DNA of 64,000 bases, taken from NCBI GenBank assembly GCA_028386065.3, contig JAKUCV010006746.1, positions 114,532 to 178,531 on the forward strand. The letters run 5' to 3'. The stretch's first letter is position 1. Each line of letters starts with the position of its first letter. Below are positions 21,617-34,180 of the stretch, piece by piece. This stretch comes from Turnera subulata (Eukaryota; Streptophyta; Magnoliopsida; Malpighiales; Passifloraceae). The notes beneath the pieces are model-generated. The model did not search any database, was not told where the DNA came from, and saw only the letters and a program-made list of their open reading frames with translations. Position numbers and translations under genes: made by a program.

Positions 21617-22522
21617 CTAGGTGTTTTGAGGTTGAATTACTAAGATCCCTGCTTGTTCATTGGTAGGAGCATCTAGTTCCTCTATTAGCACATCCGTGGG
21701 GAGTTCGATCCCCTGCGGGCTCGTTGCCCTTGACAGCATGTCAGCCTCCATGTTTTCCTCGCGGGGTATATGTGCTATAGTTATGAAACCTCCTTCCAGG
21801 GCTATTTCTAACATTAGTCGCTTTACCTCCGCTTGGTATAAGCTAAACTTAGGTTCCCAGGTTTCGTAGGCTCCGTTGGTTTGTGCCACAATGAGCTGGG
21901 AGTCTGAACGCACTCCTATAGTCATGGCTCCCACTTCCTTGGCTAGCTTCAACCCTGCGATTAATGCTTTGTATTTAGCTTGGTTGTTGGTAGCCGGGAA
22001 GTTAAAATGGAGGGGGTAGAGGACTTCGCTTCCCTTGGGGCTTTCTAAGACCACACCTCCATCTACAGATAACTTCCATGTCCCGCTTGGGGGTTCCGCT
22101 GATGGTTTAGAGAAAGTTCATTCTGCCACAAAATCAGCAAGGGCCAGTGCTTTGATGGCAAATTATGGTTTGTAGGTTATCTCATAGCCGCTCAACTCAA
22201 TGCTCCAATGGATCATTCGTCCCACGGTTTCGTGATGATGGAGCATTTGTCGAAGTGGAAAATCAGTGAGTACCTCTATAGGGTGTGCTTGGAAATAAGG
22301 CTTGATCTTTCGGGATGAGATGACTAGCGCATAGGCCACCTTTTCGATCCGAGGGTACCGAGTTTCTGCCCCCCTAAGGATGTGGCTCACATAGTAAACA
22401 GGATGTTGCTTCCCCTCAAGATCAGCTACCAATACGGAGCTTATGGTAAGATCCGTAATTCCCAGATACAACTGGAGTGTGCTTCCGGCTTTTGGACTTA
22501 CTAGTAGGGGTGGAGAAGTCAA
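21617..22522 (-). pseudogene. Tandem RNase H domains of the Tat element (decayed)
   Basis: 22522-22163 is the standard gypsy RNase H (SSVLVADLEGKQHPVYYVS, KVAYALVIS). 22054-21617 is a second RNase H-like domain (NNQAKYKALIAGLKLAKEVG, VRSDSQLIVAQTNG, IPREENMEADMLSR). The second copy, of cellular/archaeal type, is diagnostic for the Tat clade. A break at 22055-22162 separates them. Confidence 0.88.
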
Positions 22523-22588
22523 GTATTGTTTTAGTTTTCCAAAAGCCTTTTCGCATTCCGTGGTCCATTCAAAGCCAGACGTCTTTCG

Positions 22589-23605
22589 CTAAATTTTAAA
22601 GAAAGGAAGGCACCTATCAGCCGACCTTGATATGAAGCGCTTGAGGGCCACTATTCTTCCGGTTAGTTTCTGCACATCTTTGAGGTTCTGTGGGGAAGGC
22701 ATATCTGCTATGGCCTTTAATTTTTCCGAATTAGCCTGAATACCATCCCTACTGACCAAGTAGCCGAGGAAGTTTGCCTCTGTTATGCCAAAAGTACACT
22801 TGGCCGAGTTGAGTTGCATCCGGTACCCTCTCAATATTTGGAGGACCTCCTCCAAGTCTTTGAGATGTTGTTCAAAAGTATGACTTTTGACTAGCATATC
22901 ATTATTATATGCTTCCACGTTTCGACCGATTTGCCCAGCTAAAATTCAGCTGATAATGCGTTGATAGGTAGCTCCAGCATTTTTGAGCCCGAAAGGCATC
23001 ATCTTATAACAAAAGGTTCCCTGATCTATGATAAAATAAGACTTTTCCTCATCCACGGGATCCATGGGTATCTGAGGGTACCCTACGTTGGCATCCAAGG
23101 AGCTCAGATATTCGAAGCCGGACACTGCATCTACCAACTAATCTATTCCTAGCAAGGGATAGCATTCTTTCAGACATGCTTTGTTAAGATCTGTGAAGTC
23201 GACGCACATGCGCCATCTCCCATTAAGTTTCTTCACTAACACGACATTTGAGAGCCACTCGGGGTACTGCACTTCCCTAATGTATCCTGCTTTCAGTAGT
23301 TTGTCAACCTCTTCACGGGCCGCGTCGTTCCTTTCTTTGGCGAACTTCCTTTTCTTTTGAACCATCGGCTTGTGATTCGGATTCATGTTGAGGGAATGTT
23401 TGGCCACGTGAGGCGACATCCCCGGCATTATGGTGCCCTCCCAAGCAAATTCGCTTTCGAATGTCATTAAGAGATCCTGGAGCCTTTCCACCTCCTTAGG
23501 GTCTAGTTGTCCTCGCCTTTTGGTTATTCTCCCCGAATCCTCAGCCCCGAATACAAGGTCTACCGCTGAGCCTGCCGTGTTTCTGCCCTGGAGGAGCGCA
23601 ACCAT
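22589..23605 (-). pseudogene. Tat reverse transcriptase (decayed, active site altered)
   Basis: Three blocks follow one another: 23605-23138 (linker plus fingers, LVKKLNGRWRMCVDFTDLN), 23137-22946 (palm, SSLDANVGYPQIPM, MMPFGLKNAGATYQ), and 22918-22589 (MEAYNNDMLVKSH, FLGYLVSRDGI). The catalytic Y-x-D-D motif reads YNND, so one metal-binding Asp is lost. Stops lie between the blocks. Confidence 0.88.
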
Positions 23606-23917
23606 CTACGAGGTTCCCAGGGAAGCCCCCCGTATCATCCCTAAACAGGTTCCCTCGACATCGAGGTTGTTCAGCCTCCTCGCCAACTGTTGGTCCCCAC
23701 GAATGCAGGCAATCCCCGTGGGCGTGGGAAGTTTCATCAACAGGAATTTTTGGTGTATAACTGCCTCAAAGTCTACCAGGAAAGCTCGCCCTAGGATAGC
23801 GTTGTAGGCCGTCCCTACTTCGCATATCATACATGTTTGATATTTGGTAGCCATGGGGGTGGATAGGGGGGCTTTCCCATAGTTAAGGGGAGATCTATGC
23901 TTCCTTTTGACATCCAA
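23606..23917 (-). pseudogene. Tat protease region, C-terminal half (decayed)
   Basis: The frame keeps YNAILGRAFLVDFEAV and IRGDQQLARR, the conserved end of Tat proteases. The D-S-G active site upstream is not recognisable in frame: 23918-24028 contains stops. Confidence 0.75.
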
Positions 23918-24028
23918 ACAGTTCCTTCCCGCCCATAGAGCTGGATGGGTTCCTTTTTGATTTGTTCCTCCTTAATCCCCATTTATGCCAGGAAAATTGG
24001 CTCTATTGTATTGAACACACTCCCTGTG

Positions 24029-25175
24029 TCAACCAACACTCTCCCAATCTCGAACCCAGCCAAAATCAATTTCCACAACCAACGCGTCATCATGTGGTAT
24101 TTCGACCCCGTAGGCATCATCGTTGTCAAAACCGATTTGGTTTGACTTTGGTTCCCTCCGAGTTCCCTGGAATACTGCCATTAAGCTGAGGGTCCTTTTC
24201 CTCCGTGCTCGATGGGATCGCTTCCCTTCTAGAACATGAAAACGTCCGAGCGGGAGGTTCCTTGGAGCTTCCTGGGCAAGGGGTCTGTCTGCAGGTTGGT
24301 TGACTTCTTTCAGGAATTCGCGAAGGTGTCCTGCCTTAATCAATCATTCAATTTACCTCTTCAGTGATGGCACTCCTCGGTGTCATGACCATGGTCACGG
24401 TGAAAACGACAATATCGAGTTCGGTCCTTCATTTCCGGTGGGGTTTTAATTGGCCGGGGTTGCCTTAGTTCAATATCCTCCCTGCAGGATATGGAAGCGA
24501 GAATATGTGCATGGCTGGCGTCAACCGGGGTAAAATGGAGAGGCTGTACCTCATATCCTCTTCCACCCTTTCCCTTTTTTTGGTCCCTCGAGTTGGTGTT
24601 CGTTTTATCCTTCCTTTTACCCGCCTGAATGGTTCCTTCCGCTCGCCCCGCCCAATACGCGTCATCCTGCCTTATGTACTCTGTGGCTCGTTCCATGAAC
24701 TGTGATATGTTCGTGGGGGGCAAGCGGGACAATGAGTTAGCGAAATCCTTCAAGCGGTATCCCCTTTTCAAAGCTTCTACCGCCACTGTGATATGTCATG
24801 ATATGTTCTATTGGGACTCCAGTTAGGGTCGCTCTCCTCCAAGGAGTCGTAGAGGGGTTCTTCGTCAGAGGGGGTGTCACTCTGTTCCCTACTAGCGGAG
24901 TCAGGCTGGTCGGGATCTCGATCCCCCTATTGTTGTTCTATGGCCTGCTGGTTTCTTTTGAGCTCCTCCATGGCCGAATATAGGGCATCCAACCTCGTGT
25001 CCATCTCCTGGAGGCTGAGGAGATCCGCCGCTCTTCCCCTGTTTGCATGTAGGTTTGAGGTCGCTCCTCCAGGAGTCTGGCGGATAAAGTCATGGGGGGT
25101 TTTGGGAAGCTGTTCTTCCTCCTCACTCGAGACCTCCTCCGTGCGCTCCCATCGGGAACCTCTCCTAGATGTCAT
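24029..25175 (-). pseudogene. Tat gag remnant with internal deletion
   Basis: 25175-24927 gives an acidic N-terminus and a short coiled coil (LDALYSAMEELKRNQQAI). 24786-24361 gives the gag C-terminus with RGYRLKDFANSLSR and a zinc-type CRFHRDHGHDTEEC. 24343-24029 is the linker to protease. The central gag homology region expected between the first two is almost gone: only about 140 bp separate them. Confidence 0.78.
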
Positions 25176-25244
25176 GTTCTACCATTTGCTACAACTCCAA
25201 AGCTTCAAAAGTGTCCTCGTGGGTCTTCCTGGAGCGTTGCGCTC

Positions 25245-25636
25245 CCACAGTGATGGCCAATTTATATGGAAAACACTAATACAAAGATTTTATTAATGAA
25301 TCCATTCATTAATTTACATAGATTATGAGAAGGAGTAAATATAGGGAGGAGGGGTCTCGTGTAACACTTGCTGGGCAAGCCTTCTGGAACTTCCTTGCTC
25401 TACTGTGTGTCATGATGAGAGGTTGAAATCCCGGGTCTCCCCCCCTTTTTTTGTGTGCAGTCGCCGTTTAGTATTAATGCGCCACCCACTGTGCAGCATT
25501 TAATGCTCCTGCTGAGCGGTAAGTATTTGAGTTGGGCTTCGTTTGAAATAATGGGTTGGAGAGATAAATTGGGGTTTTAACCCAATTTTCGCTAGGGCTT
25601 TCCCAAGTGTAACAGGTGCTAATTTTGCCCACATCA
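25245..25636 (-). repeat. 5' LTR (25267-25636) and primer-binding site of the Tat element
   Basis: On the + strand the LTR runs TGGAAAACACTAA ... GCCCACATCA. Just outside it on the - strand is ttggccatcactgtgggag, a decayed form of the usual Tat primer site TTGGCGCCGTCTGTGGGA. The LTR is 370 bp; 25443-25636 pairs with the 3' LTR remnant at 13836. Confidence 0.8.
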
Positions 25637-26097
25637 GGATTGAAATAAGAATTGTTTCATTATTTCAATCTCCAATTTACCTCGAATTCTAATACTGTTT
25701 TAGTATTGTATTGTACATGTACTGAATATTTATTTGGTAATATAAGTTCGCTATATTCTCGACAAATAAATATGGTTCTTTTTACCATAAGCTTCAGAAA
25801 AAAATTTCAGAGCAAGTCCTTTTAAGAAGCCTAAAAGTTGTTAAAAAGCATTAAACAGCATGAACAACAAGCCAAAAGAAGATTCTAATTCTTTGAGGTC
25901 CATCTTATCTCCAAACACTCTTCCAAATACTAGATTCCTCAGCCCATTTGCTTTCGTTTAAATATTTATAAGCAGCACCTATGCCTTAGCACCTCGTGCA
26001 ATGGCTCTTAGTGCAACAACTAACATTAGGTCGGCTTAGGAAGAGACACTAACACAAACCCAATCTTGAAGAATAAATTAAAACACAAAAGAACTAA

Positions 26098-26340
26098 TAA
26101 TATAATTGAGAATAGCTTAAACGGATTGATGGATACTAACTACATCAATAAGGTGCACCTATCTTTTCGGTGCTCATTCCATAAAAAACTCCAAAGTTAA
26201 ACGTGCTTGACTTGGAGCAATAGTGGGATGATTGATCTCCTAGGAAATTTTTTCTGGAAATATGCGAGTGAGAATAAAACATGTTGAAAAGGTCCTATGT
26301 TGGATCGTAGTGACAATCGTCAAGTCGGGACGCTATATGT
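26098..26340 (+). repeat. Cassandra LTR fragment with 5S-like domain
   Basis: This matches the 3' half of the Cassandra LTRs at 2868-3931: taattgagaatagctta, the 5S-like aagttaaacgtgcttgactt, and the end tcgtcaagtcgggacgct. The C-box is damaged (gggatgattgatctcctagg). No partner LTR lies nearby, so it is a solo LTR remnant or fragment, clearly older than the copy at 2868. Confidence 0.85.
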
Positions 26341-28514
26341 AAACTAGCTAATATCTCCACCTTAAATTGCATAAACTCAGCTCGAGTTACTTTCTCAAGT
26401 CTTGGCCGATTCACAGAAGCCTCCTTTATTGGAGCACCTCCAGTACCACCATCAATGGTGGGTATTATCGGAGTACCTCTGATTCCATCACTACGGGGTG
26501 TGGATTTTGTAGTAACATCCATTTATTCATGTAGAAAAGACATAATTTTTTTGTCCAGATTTTCCGCAGATGGTGCCAAATAGCTCAAATTTACCTAGAT
26601 TATAGATGTCCTTGCTTGATTAGACATGGGTGTTGCAAGACTTGCTAAACCATAAAGAAGTGGGCACTGGGATTGTTCAAGGTGTGACTCACGAAGGCTC
26701 TTTGATGCTTAACTCAGAATTGGGGAATCTCCATTTTGTGAATGAAAGAGATAAGAGATTTGTTAATCCTGTTATGCGTACCTTCAATTAAGCATAGGGG
26801 GAGGTTATTTAGAGATTTAATACTACACTCATGTATTTGATATGGACTTGGTCTTAGAGGATTTTGTTTTACACAGATCTTAAGGGCTGGGATCTAGACT
26901 TGCGGGTCTTTAGTTTTAATATGGACTTGGTCTTAGACTGCTCATTCTTGAACTTAAACTTGCGTCCATCTTGATTTGATTTTACTTCATATGTTATAAC
27001 TCACAATAATATATTAGTGAAGGTAATTCTCAATCATTAAATATCATAAAAGATCATTGATTGTAAATTTAAGTGATGATGTATAACGATATAAGGATTA
27101 TAAGGATTTGTAGTTGTTGAACTTATGGGAAGAAAGGTAGCAAAATGTTGTCAATTACCAAATGACTTGACTCTACCACAGGATTTGTAGTTGTTGGATT
27201 TTCCTCCTCATTTTCTTCCCAAACTAAGCCTTGGGCGTTCCTTCCATTACTTGGTATATATCCTTGTTGAACTTAGCAATATTAATTTCTTTTGATTTGT
27301 TTTGGTTTTTACTCAAACACAAAATAAGTAAGTTCCAAAATATTAAAAGCAAAGTTTTTCACACGGAAGTTTCCTTGCCATGCAATTGTACTGGCAATGG
27401 AAAGCGTGGCTGAAACTTCGATTTTTTTTTGCTCAGAAAACTTCCTTGGAATGGAATCACTTACGGCTTATAATCCCCATTTCTCATTACATTCACTAAC
27501 AACTAACAAGCCTAGGGCAATGACATATGAGTGCAATAACAATTGATAAACTCATAGCCAAACAAACCAACACAAGGATTATACAAATGAATATGAATGC
27601 GCACAATTAGATATCTTTGTGCTTTTCAGTAAGTATTTCCATTTCCTTCTTAAGAAGGTAATGGATGGATTTGTATCTTGTAGATGGACAAAATCATGCA
27701 ATTAAATTAAGAAAATTTCATCCTTCAGCTTAATTAAGTGATCAAGGGATCGTAGGCTTCTAAATACCAACAAGACGAATGCTAGGCAGCGACTGATTGC
27801 TTGTCACGTAGATAGATTGATCTTAATATATAGCTAGTGGCAAGCAAAAGTGATGGATTATGGTTGACAACTATATATAATCCAAATCAATTGTCACTAT
27901 AACATTCCTCATGCCAAAAGGAATATTTCAAGTGCCAGAAAGAATTGAAAATCTAACTCTGATTGCTAGCTGTAGCAATGTATCACCACACCTGCACTTT
28001 TGTTAGCTTAGGAGAAAAATATTCACAGGAAGAAGACTGAATGATCGAGAGCTAAAAAAATATAGTTTGTGCACTCGAAGCATGGGTCTACAAGCCCATG
28101 ATAAAAGCATGCATGAATCTGCAGGTAAAAGTTTGCTTTTAGGCAAACACACTTGAGCCCATGATGGAAGTTTACTTGGTCCACTGTAGCACATGATAGA
28201 TACCTCAGGGCCCAGAGAGCATGTTCCTTTCCAGCGGTCCATATTACTCCGTGCTGGATCTTAAATATCACAACAGACAACAACTCTCAAAAATCACACA
28301 AGTTGATGAAAATGAAGCATTACAGCTAGAAAAAAGATTCCAGATCCTAAATTTTGTAACATGAACATGAACTAAATGACGTAAGTGCAAAAATGTCAAG
28401 AACCCAGTTGTTGAAAGGGACAGAGCAGAGGCTGATTTAAGTTGTGATATGTATATATACTACAGTTTTGGGGCGGGATAACTGCTTTTCAAGTCCTATT
28501 TTTTTTTATTTCTT

Positions 28515-29320
28515 GCAACTAAGTCCTATACCTTTAAAAATATCCATTTTGAGTCCTACTTTTTTATTGGTTACAACAAACAAGTCCTAAACCTAATTTT
28601 CCTCAAATCCTTTCGTTAAATTTAACTTTTTAAAGAAGATTAGTTATATTTTAATCCTTCAAACTTTTGATATAAAGCAAAAAAGCTCCTTAAACAAAAA
28701 AAAAAATACTATAGACTTTTATTTTTTAAAAAAAAAGGAATATTAAACCTAAAAAGATAAATCCTAAATCAAAAAATTTTTAAAATCTCTAAAACATAAA
28801 TCCTAAATTCTTAAAATCCTAAACACAAAAAATCTAAATTCTAAACCTTAAAACTCTAAACCCTCAATCCTGAAAAACCAAAATCGTAAAAACTTTAAAC
28901 CCAAAACTATAGAATTTAAGGTTTAAGGATTAGGATTTTTAAAATTTTATAATTTAGGGCTTAAAATTTTTAGGATTTAAGTTTAGGATTTAGGATGTAG
29001 GGTTTTAAGGTTTATAATTTAGTATTTTAAGATTTAGGGTTTTAAGATTTTAGGATTCATATTTTAGAGATTTTAAAATTTTTATGATTTAGGATTTATA
29101 TTTTTAAGTTTAATATTTTTTTCAAAGAAATAAAAGTTTATGATATTTTTCTTATTTAGTGCATTTTTTAGTTTTAAATTTAAAATTTGAGGGGCAAAAA
29201 TGTAACTAATCCCCTTTTAAAAAGTTAGATTGGAGGGAAGGACTTGACAAAAATTAAGTTTAAACTTATTTGCTAGGAATAGCACTCGAATAAAAGTTTT
29301 AAAGTATAAGACTTAGTTAC
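28515..29320. repeat. 0.8-kb foldback with telomere-like heptamers in the loop region
   Basis: Left arm (from aactaagtcctatac) and right arm (to gtataagacttagtt) are inverted copies of about 390 bp each, with recurring matches such as aactttttaaa...ggattagtta and aatttttaaaatctctaaaa. The inner part is rich in cctaaa/taaaccct on the left and tttagg/agggtttta on the right, so degenerate plant telomere-like heptamers meet head to head. There is no coding potential. It may be an old MITE-like foldback. No target duplication is certain. Confidence 0.7.
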
Positions 29321-30520
29321 GGGTTAGGATTGGGGGGGGGGGGGGTTATTGGTTTTAAGGCCATCACCCCCACCTATCATCCAGCTTGTCAAAGCATCTA
29401 TTTACACGTAAATATACTAATATAGTCAAGCAATAGTGCAATACCACCACGTGAATTCTGTTTCACAACAAAATAAACCAAAAAAAAAAGGAGAGATGAT
29501 TCTGCTCATTGCATCCCTATAAGTATAATTAATCACAGTTGTCCAGTTATGTAGCCCAGCCAGCCCACTCCGTGTACTTGGTGGATATGCAAGATTTTAT
29601 TATTAGGCCTCTCATCAACAAAGAGGTCGTTTGTGTCAGCCCTCTCCAATAGCTAACTTCAAACTAATATTTTGTTTAATTAGTCCGAATCTTGCTTGAT
29701 ACTTAATCTTCACCTCATTCGATCTGCTTGATAGTAGGTATAGAGACAGGGTCCGGTTTGAAGATAAAAGTAAAATACAATCAATTGCCTGGATTAACGC
29801 AAGTTAATGACCTGTCCTGTACTGTACACAACAAAAAATTTGCTGGAGTATATTTGTCATTTCCCCACAACAATACCAACCAAAACCAACTACCCCCCTA
29901 GTCTACCCCCAAAATAATACTAATAACAAAAAAAAACCAATTCACCAAATCATGTGGGCCAAATCAAAATGGAACAACATTAATCCCTATGATGAGAGAA
30001 TCTATAAATGATGCCACTTTGTGATCACTTTCGAAGAACAAAAGAAAAATACTAAAAATCACCCCCATGGAAACGCGGACAGTGTTTGTCTAGCCGATTA
30101 CTAGTATTACTACTTACTTTTTACATTACACAACACAACACAATAAGCTTCTAAATCAAAAAAAACCACAGTGGTATTATGTGTAATTGAAGAAGACAAG
30201 TGGACGCAAAGCAAAGGAATGAATCCTTTGTTAGTTTCACAGACAGACAGACAGACAATTGAATTGAAGACGACAAAAAGAAAAAAACACCGATGATATG
30301 ATATCATCGTAACAGGCGGCGAGAAGAAGACCCCGTTTTTATCAAACGAAGGAAAGAGTGGGTTCTCCTTTTGTTTTCTCTCCAGATCTCTTCCATTCCG
30401 TTCCACCAAAAGTCTTCCCTTTTTCTTTCTCTTTCTATTTTTCCCCCCTATTAAAGCCTTCAAAGCTGTTGCCTTTAGGAGAGAAAGACACAACAACTGT
30501 TCAATCCCCGTTGGTCTCCG

Positions 30521-30548
30521 CTCTCTCTCTCTCTCTCTCTCTCTCTCT
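30521..30548 (+). repeat. (CT)n microsatellite in the NIPA 5' leader
   Basis: About 14 CT units lie about 160 bp upstream of the start codon. CT-rich tracts are common in plant 5' leaders; the tract lies in what is probably transcribed leader. Confidence 0.85.
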
Positions 30549-30705
30549 ACCTCCCTCCGTCGTTTTCGGCGGAGGAAATTCAGTGCTGTTTTGGCGGGAA
30601 AAAGCGCTTTGCTTCTTCTGGGTTTCCCGCGATTTTGATTAGAAAAACGGGAGCTGAAGCTCAAGAACAGTGTTACTGCAATTTTTAATTCGAAAAGGGA
30701 GTGAC

Positions 30706-33700
30706 ATGGGGGGAATGTCTGAAAACTCCAAGGGGTTGTTGCTGGCGATGGCGTCGGGCGCCTTCATAGGTACCAGCTTCATTTTGAAGAAGAAAGGGCT
30801 CAAGAGAGCTGGTGCCAATGGCACTCGCGCAGGTAAAATCTCCGTTAGTTTCGAATTTTCTGTGTAACTGTTCATTTTGAGACCCCTCATTCTTTCTGTC
30901 TTGTGTTTGGTTCCTGGGTTGATCTGGAATTCTGGTTTTATTGATTGCCTCAGTTGCAAAGTGTGTGAATATGGAATTTGTTCCAGGATTTATAACTGTT
31001 ATGCTGCAGCTTCTAATTGTGGAGTGCATAATGGCAATCTAGTATTTGAGTGAACAAAAGTTGAGGGCTTTGAATATTAGTTGATGTTTTTGTTTATTTC
31101 TCTTTGGACCGAGCAAATTTTTGTTCTATTACAATACTTGAACCCCATTGTTAGCTTCAAGCAGCTTTTCTATCCAACCTCATGGTTTATCTTTTTGGAT
31201 GGAATTTGGTGTATGACTTGTGATGAGGATGAATTCTCATTAGCATAGGAGGAAAGGTGTTTGATAGGAGAATGTTCTCTCATTAATTTCTTCCTGCTTT
31301 GTTTCATGTGACTCAGCTATTACCTTTAATAATGCAGGAGTTGGAGGATACTCCTATTTACTGGAGCCATTATGGTGGGCAGGCATGATTACAAGTAAGT
31401 ATATTCCTCTGTTGAAACTCCATATCATGTGTAGAAATTGTGGAAAACGTCAAGTGGGCCATTGGCTTGATGCATTGTCTTCTCCGTGCAAACAGTGATT
31501 GTTGGAGAGGTTGCAAATTTTGTCGCTTATGTTTATGCTCCTGCTGTTCTGGTGACTCCTCTTGGAGCATTAAGTATAATTACAAGGTAAATGCTTAATG
31601 ACTCTTAAACTTTTCTCATCCGTATTGTCTTCCTGTATAATGTTTGATGACTAACTTGTTCGTTGAAATCTCAAAAGTGCAATCTTGGCGCATTTCATAC
31701 TGAAGGAACGACTCCAAAAAATGGGTATTGTTGGATGTGTTTCATGCATTGTGGGATCAGTGGTGATCGTAATCCATGCGCCTCAAGAGCATACCCCAAG
31801 TTCAGTACAAGAAGTTTGGACTTTGGCAACTCAACCAGGTTAACTTTTTTTTTTATATATATATTCTTAATTGTAAATATTATTGTTAACAACAATCGCT
31901 ATCTTAAGTAATTACTTGTTATTTGTTACTCTTTGCAGCCTTCTTAGCCTACGTAGTAGCTACCATGTCGATAGTCTTAGCTTTAATTTTGCATTTTGAA
32001 CCTCGCTGCGGGCAGACAAACATATTGGTCTACCTAGGAATATGTTCTTTGATGGGTTCTATCACGGTAAATATGGTTCCTTCACATAAAACCTTTTGCA
32101 TAGTCACACCTTCTGAAGGTCTTAGTGAATGTCATGTCAAAATGTACATTTAAATCCTCACTTCAATTAGAGGTGCTAAACCCATGGAACATTTGATTTG
32201 AATCTCCAGGTTGTTAGCATAAAAGCTATTGGAATTGCTATAAAGCTTACACTGGAGGGGATAAGTCAGATAACCTATCCCCAAACTTGGTTTTTTCTCA
32301 CAGTTGCAGTGATTTGTGTCATCACACAGTTAAATTACCTCAACAAGGTAAAGTCCCTTCTCTCCTCTTTTCTTTATATGTCTTTCATGCTATTGCCTTA
32401 TATGATACATATCCAAAACCTCTTTATCTAGTATTTAAAAGAGGCAGGGACATGAAAAGCAGAACCACCATGTACCTATCAGAATTTAAGTAGCTAATCG
32501 GCTTTGTACTGTCTAACATCTACAACTCATTTTCATATGTTGGAGTTTGTCAATTTCATATATTATGGTGCATTTTGCCAGTTAGTTAGTGCCCCCTTTC
32601 TTTCTTTATTTCTATGATTCCAAACGAAAATAGGACAGACCTACATTCACTTTCTGTCCCATCAAATTCCTTTAGTTCCTTAAGAATGATTAGTCAGCTA
32701 CGCTTAAGCTGTGTGGATCCTACTTGTAACTCGGCTGAAGTTTGGGAGGATGTAATGCTACAGCTGCAAAGAAAGAAAGCAAAAAAAAAATGAAGATAAA
32801 GATTTTGAATCATTTGAGTTTTGCATCAAATTATTGGTCAGGATACATGAATGATGTGGCGGTTTGTGTAGTGGAGACATCCATAGTTTAGTGCAAAGAC
32901 TCGTGGATAATTTTTTGCTTTCCTTGAAATTGGCATCGAATTCTGGATCGCATCTTCATTCTCTTCTGATGTTAAGTCTTGGATAATTATTCCTTTATCA
33001 TTGCTGAAATTTGATTATAACGATGCTAACCTGTTTCCCTCTTGTTTGTTCCTGTTATAGGCACTGGACACATTTAATGCAGCAATTGTCTCTCCGGTGT
33101 ATTATGTAATGTTTACAACTCTGACCATCATAGCTAGTGCTATAATGTTCAAGGTAACTGATTGATGCATCTTGAGATTTACTTTCTCTTAGAATATGAT
33201 AAACTCCAATTAATTGCTCAAGCATATGCTGTTTCATATATTTCTGCAGGATTGGTCAGGCCAAAATGCAAGTAGCATAGCCTCTGAGATCTGTGGGTTC
33301 ATCACTGTTCTTTCAGGAACAATAATCCTTCATGCGACAAGAGAAAAGGATCCTGCTCCTCCGATCGGTAATATACATCTCTTGTTGTACTTCTTCCTTT
33401 TGGGTTTTGGAAGTCTGCAGCGAGGTGCTATTGTTGCACTGCCCGCTTCTGTTTATGTTTTGTCTCGGTGAAGGGTTATGGAAATAGATGGATATTGATA
33501 TGTTTTGCTGCTAATGCATGGTATCTGAAGCTAATAGGCTTTCCACTTTCCAGTCAAAATGTGTGGACATAAACAATTGTGTTGGGTAGAGCGTCAAATA
33601 ATTGATTGGTGGTCAGTTGACTTTCATACTGATTGTTTCTTGATATTCATCGGCCGTACTAAGTGCTTTTCAGCGATGAATGCAACACTTCTGGTCATTC

Positions 33701-34180
33701 TTCTTGTGGACTTTCATAGAGATTCTTATTTTCCTTTTAATCATATGGAGCTCTTCTGGAAAGGTCTTCAAAAACACATCAGAAAAATGATCAGCCATGT
33801 TATTCAAAAGGAAGGCTGTTTTACATGTAATAAAATTCATTTAATTCCTTTCACATTTAATGTCTGTTTCACCTGAGGCAACAAAAATCAATTTTTAGGA
33901 GTCATCTCTGCATAAGTATTCACTTTAGTTGAAGAAAGGAAAACTTGTTTGCCAGCGGTTATCCCTGTGATATAGTAAGGCAGATAAATTAATTTGACAT
34001 GGATTAGGACCTGTGCATGAGTTTATTTCTAGTAGCATCGATTACACCAATTAACCTGAGTTTGTGACACAGTCTGTCGCGTTCCCTGCAGGAACTGTGA
34101 CTTGGTATGTGCACGGTGACTCTGCCAAGAGTTTTGAAGAACATCTCATCAATATGCACAATCCAGATGATGATCAGTGA
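30706..34180 (+). CDS. Probable magnesium transporter, NIPA family (333 aa, 9 exons)
   Basis: Exons: 30706-30832, 31338-31394, 31496-31586, 31678-31838, 31939-32066, 32210-32347, 33061-33153, 33250-33367 and 34092-34180. All introns are GT-AG and the exons join in frame to 1002 nt. The protein starts MGGMSENSKGLLLAMASGAF and has about nine hydrophobic helices. It carries NIPA family blocks: SFILKKKGLK, YLLEPLWWAGM, TPLGALSIITSAILAH, HAPQE, YPQTWFF, LNYLNKALDTFN. It ends in a short acidic cytosolic tail. NIPA proteins (drug/metabolite-transporter fold) are membrane proteins linked to Mg2+ transport. Which membrane and which ions in this plant are inference. The start fits the conserved MGGM N-terminus. 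All core blocks are present, so it looks functional. Confidence 0.93.

Larger units (their letters stand above)
13836..25636 (-). mobile_element. Ty3/gypsy element of the Tat lineage, about 11.8 kb, decayed
   Basis: Reading the - strand: 5' LTR 25636-25267, primer site 25266-25245, gag, protease, RT, RNase H, a second RNase H, integrase (ending 20379). Then come a 12-unit 80-bp array, a long non-coding region holding an antisense gene, a purine tract just right of 14029, and a 3' LTR remnant 14029-13836. A second RNase H after the usual one, a tandem array in the 3' untranslated region and an antisense reading frame are recognised traits of the Tat/Ogre group. Every protein domain has stops or shifts. 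A solo LTR (15383-16960) and a SINE (18631-18840) are nested inside. Confidence 0.9.
25637..30480. other. Intergenic region between the Tat element and the NIPA gene
   Basis: The region is AT-rich and has no convincing gene. Contents: a Cassandra LTR fragment (26098-26340), a long foldback (28515-29320), a run of G at 29332-29345, and scattered short frames with no recognisable family. These include an 86-aa frame on the - strand at 28023-28283. The last ~500 bp presumably hold the promoter of the downstream gene; I see no clear TATA box. Confidence 0.6.

Noticed and set aside
28003..28283. Possible small gene on the - strand
   Set aside because: Two overlapping frames of about 80 aa, with no recognisable domain, splice context or start context; treated as chance.
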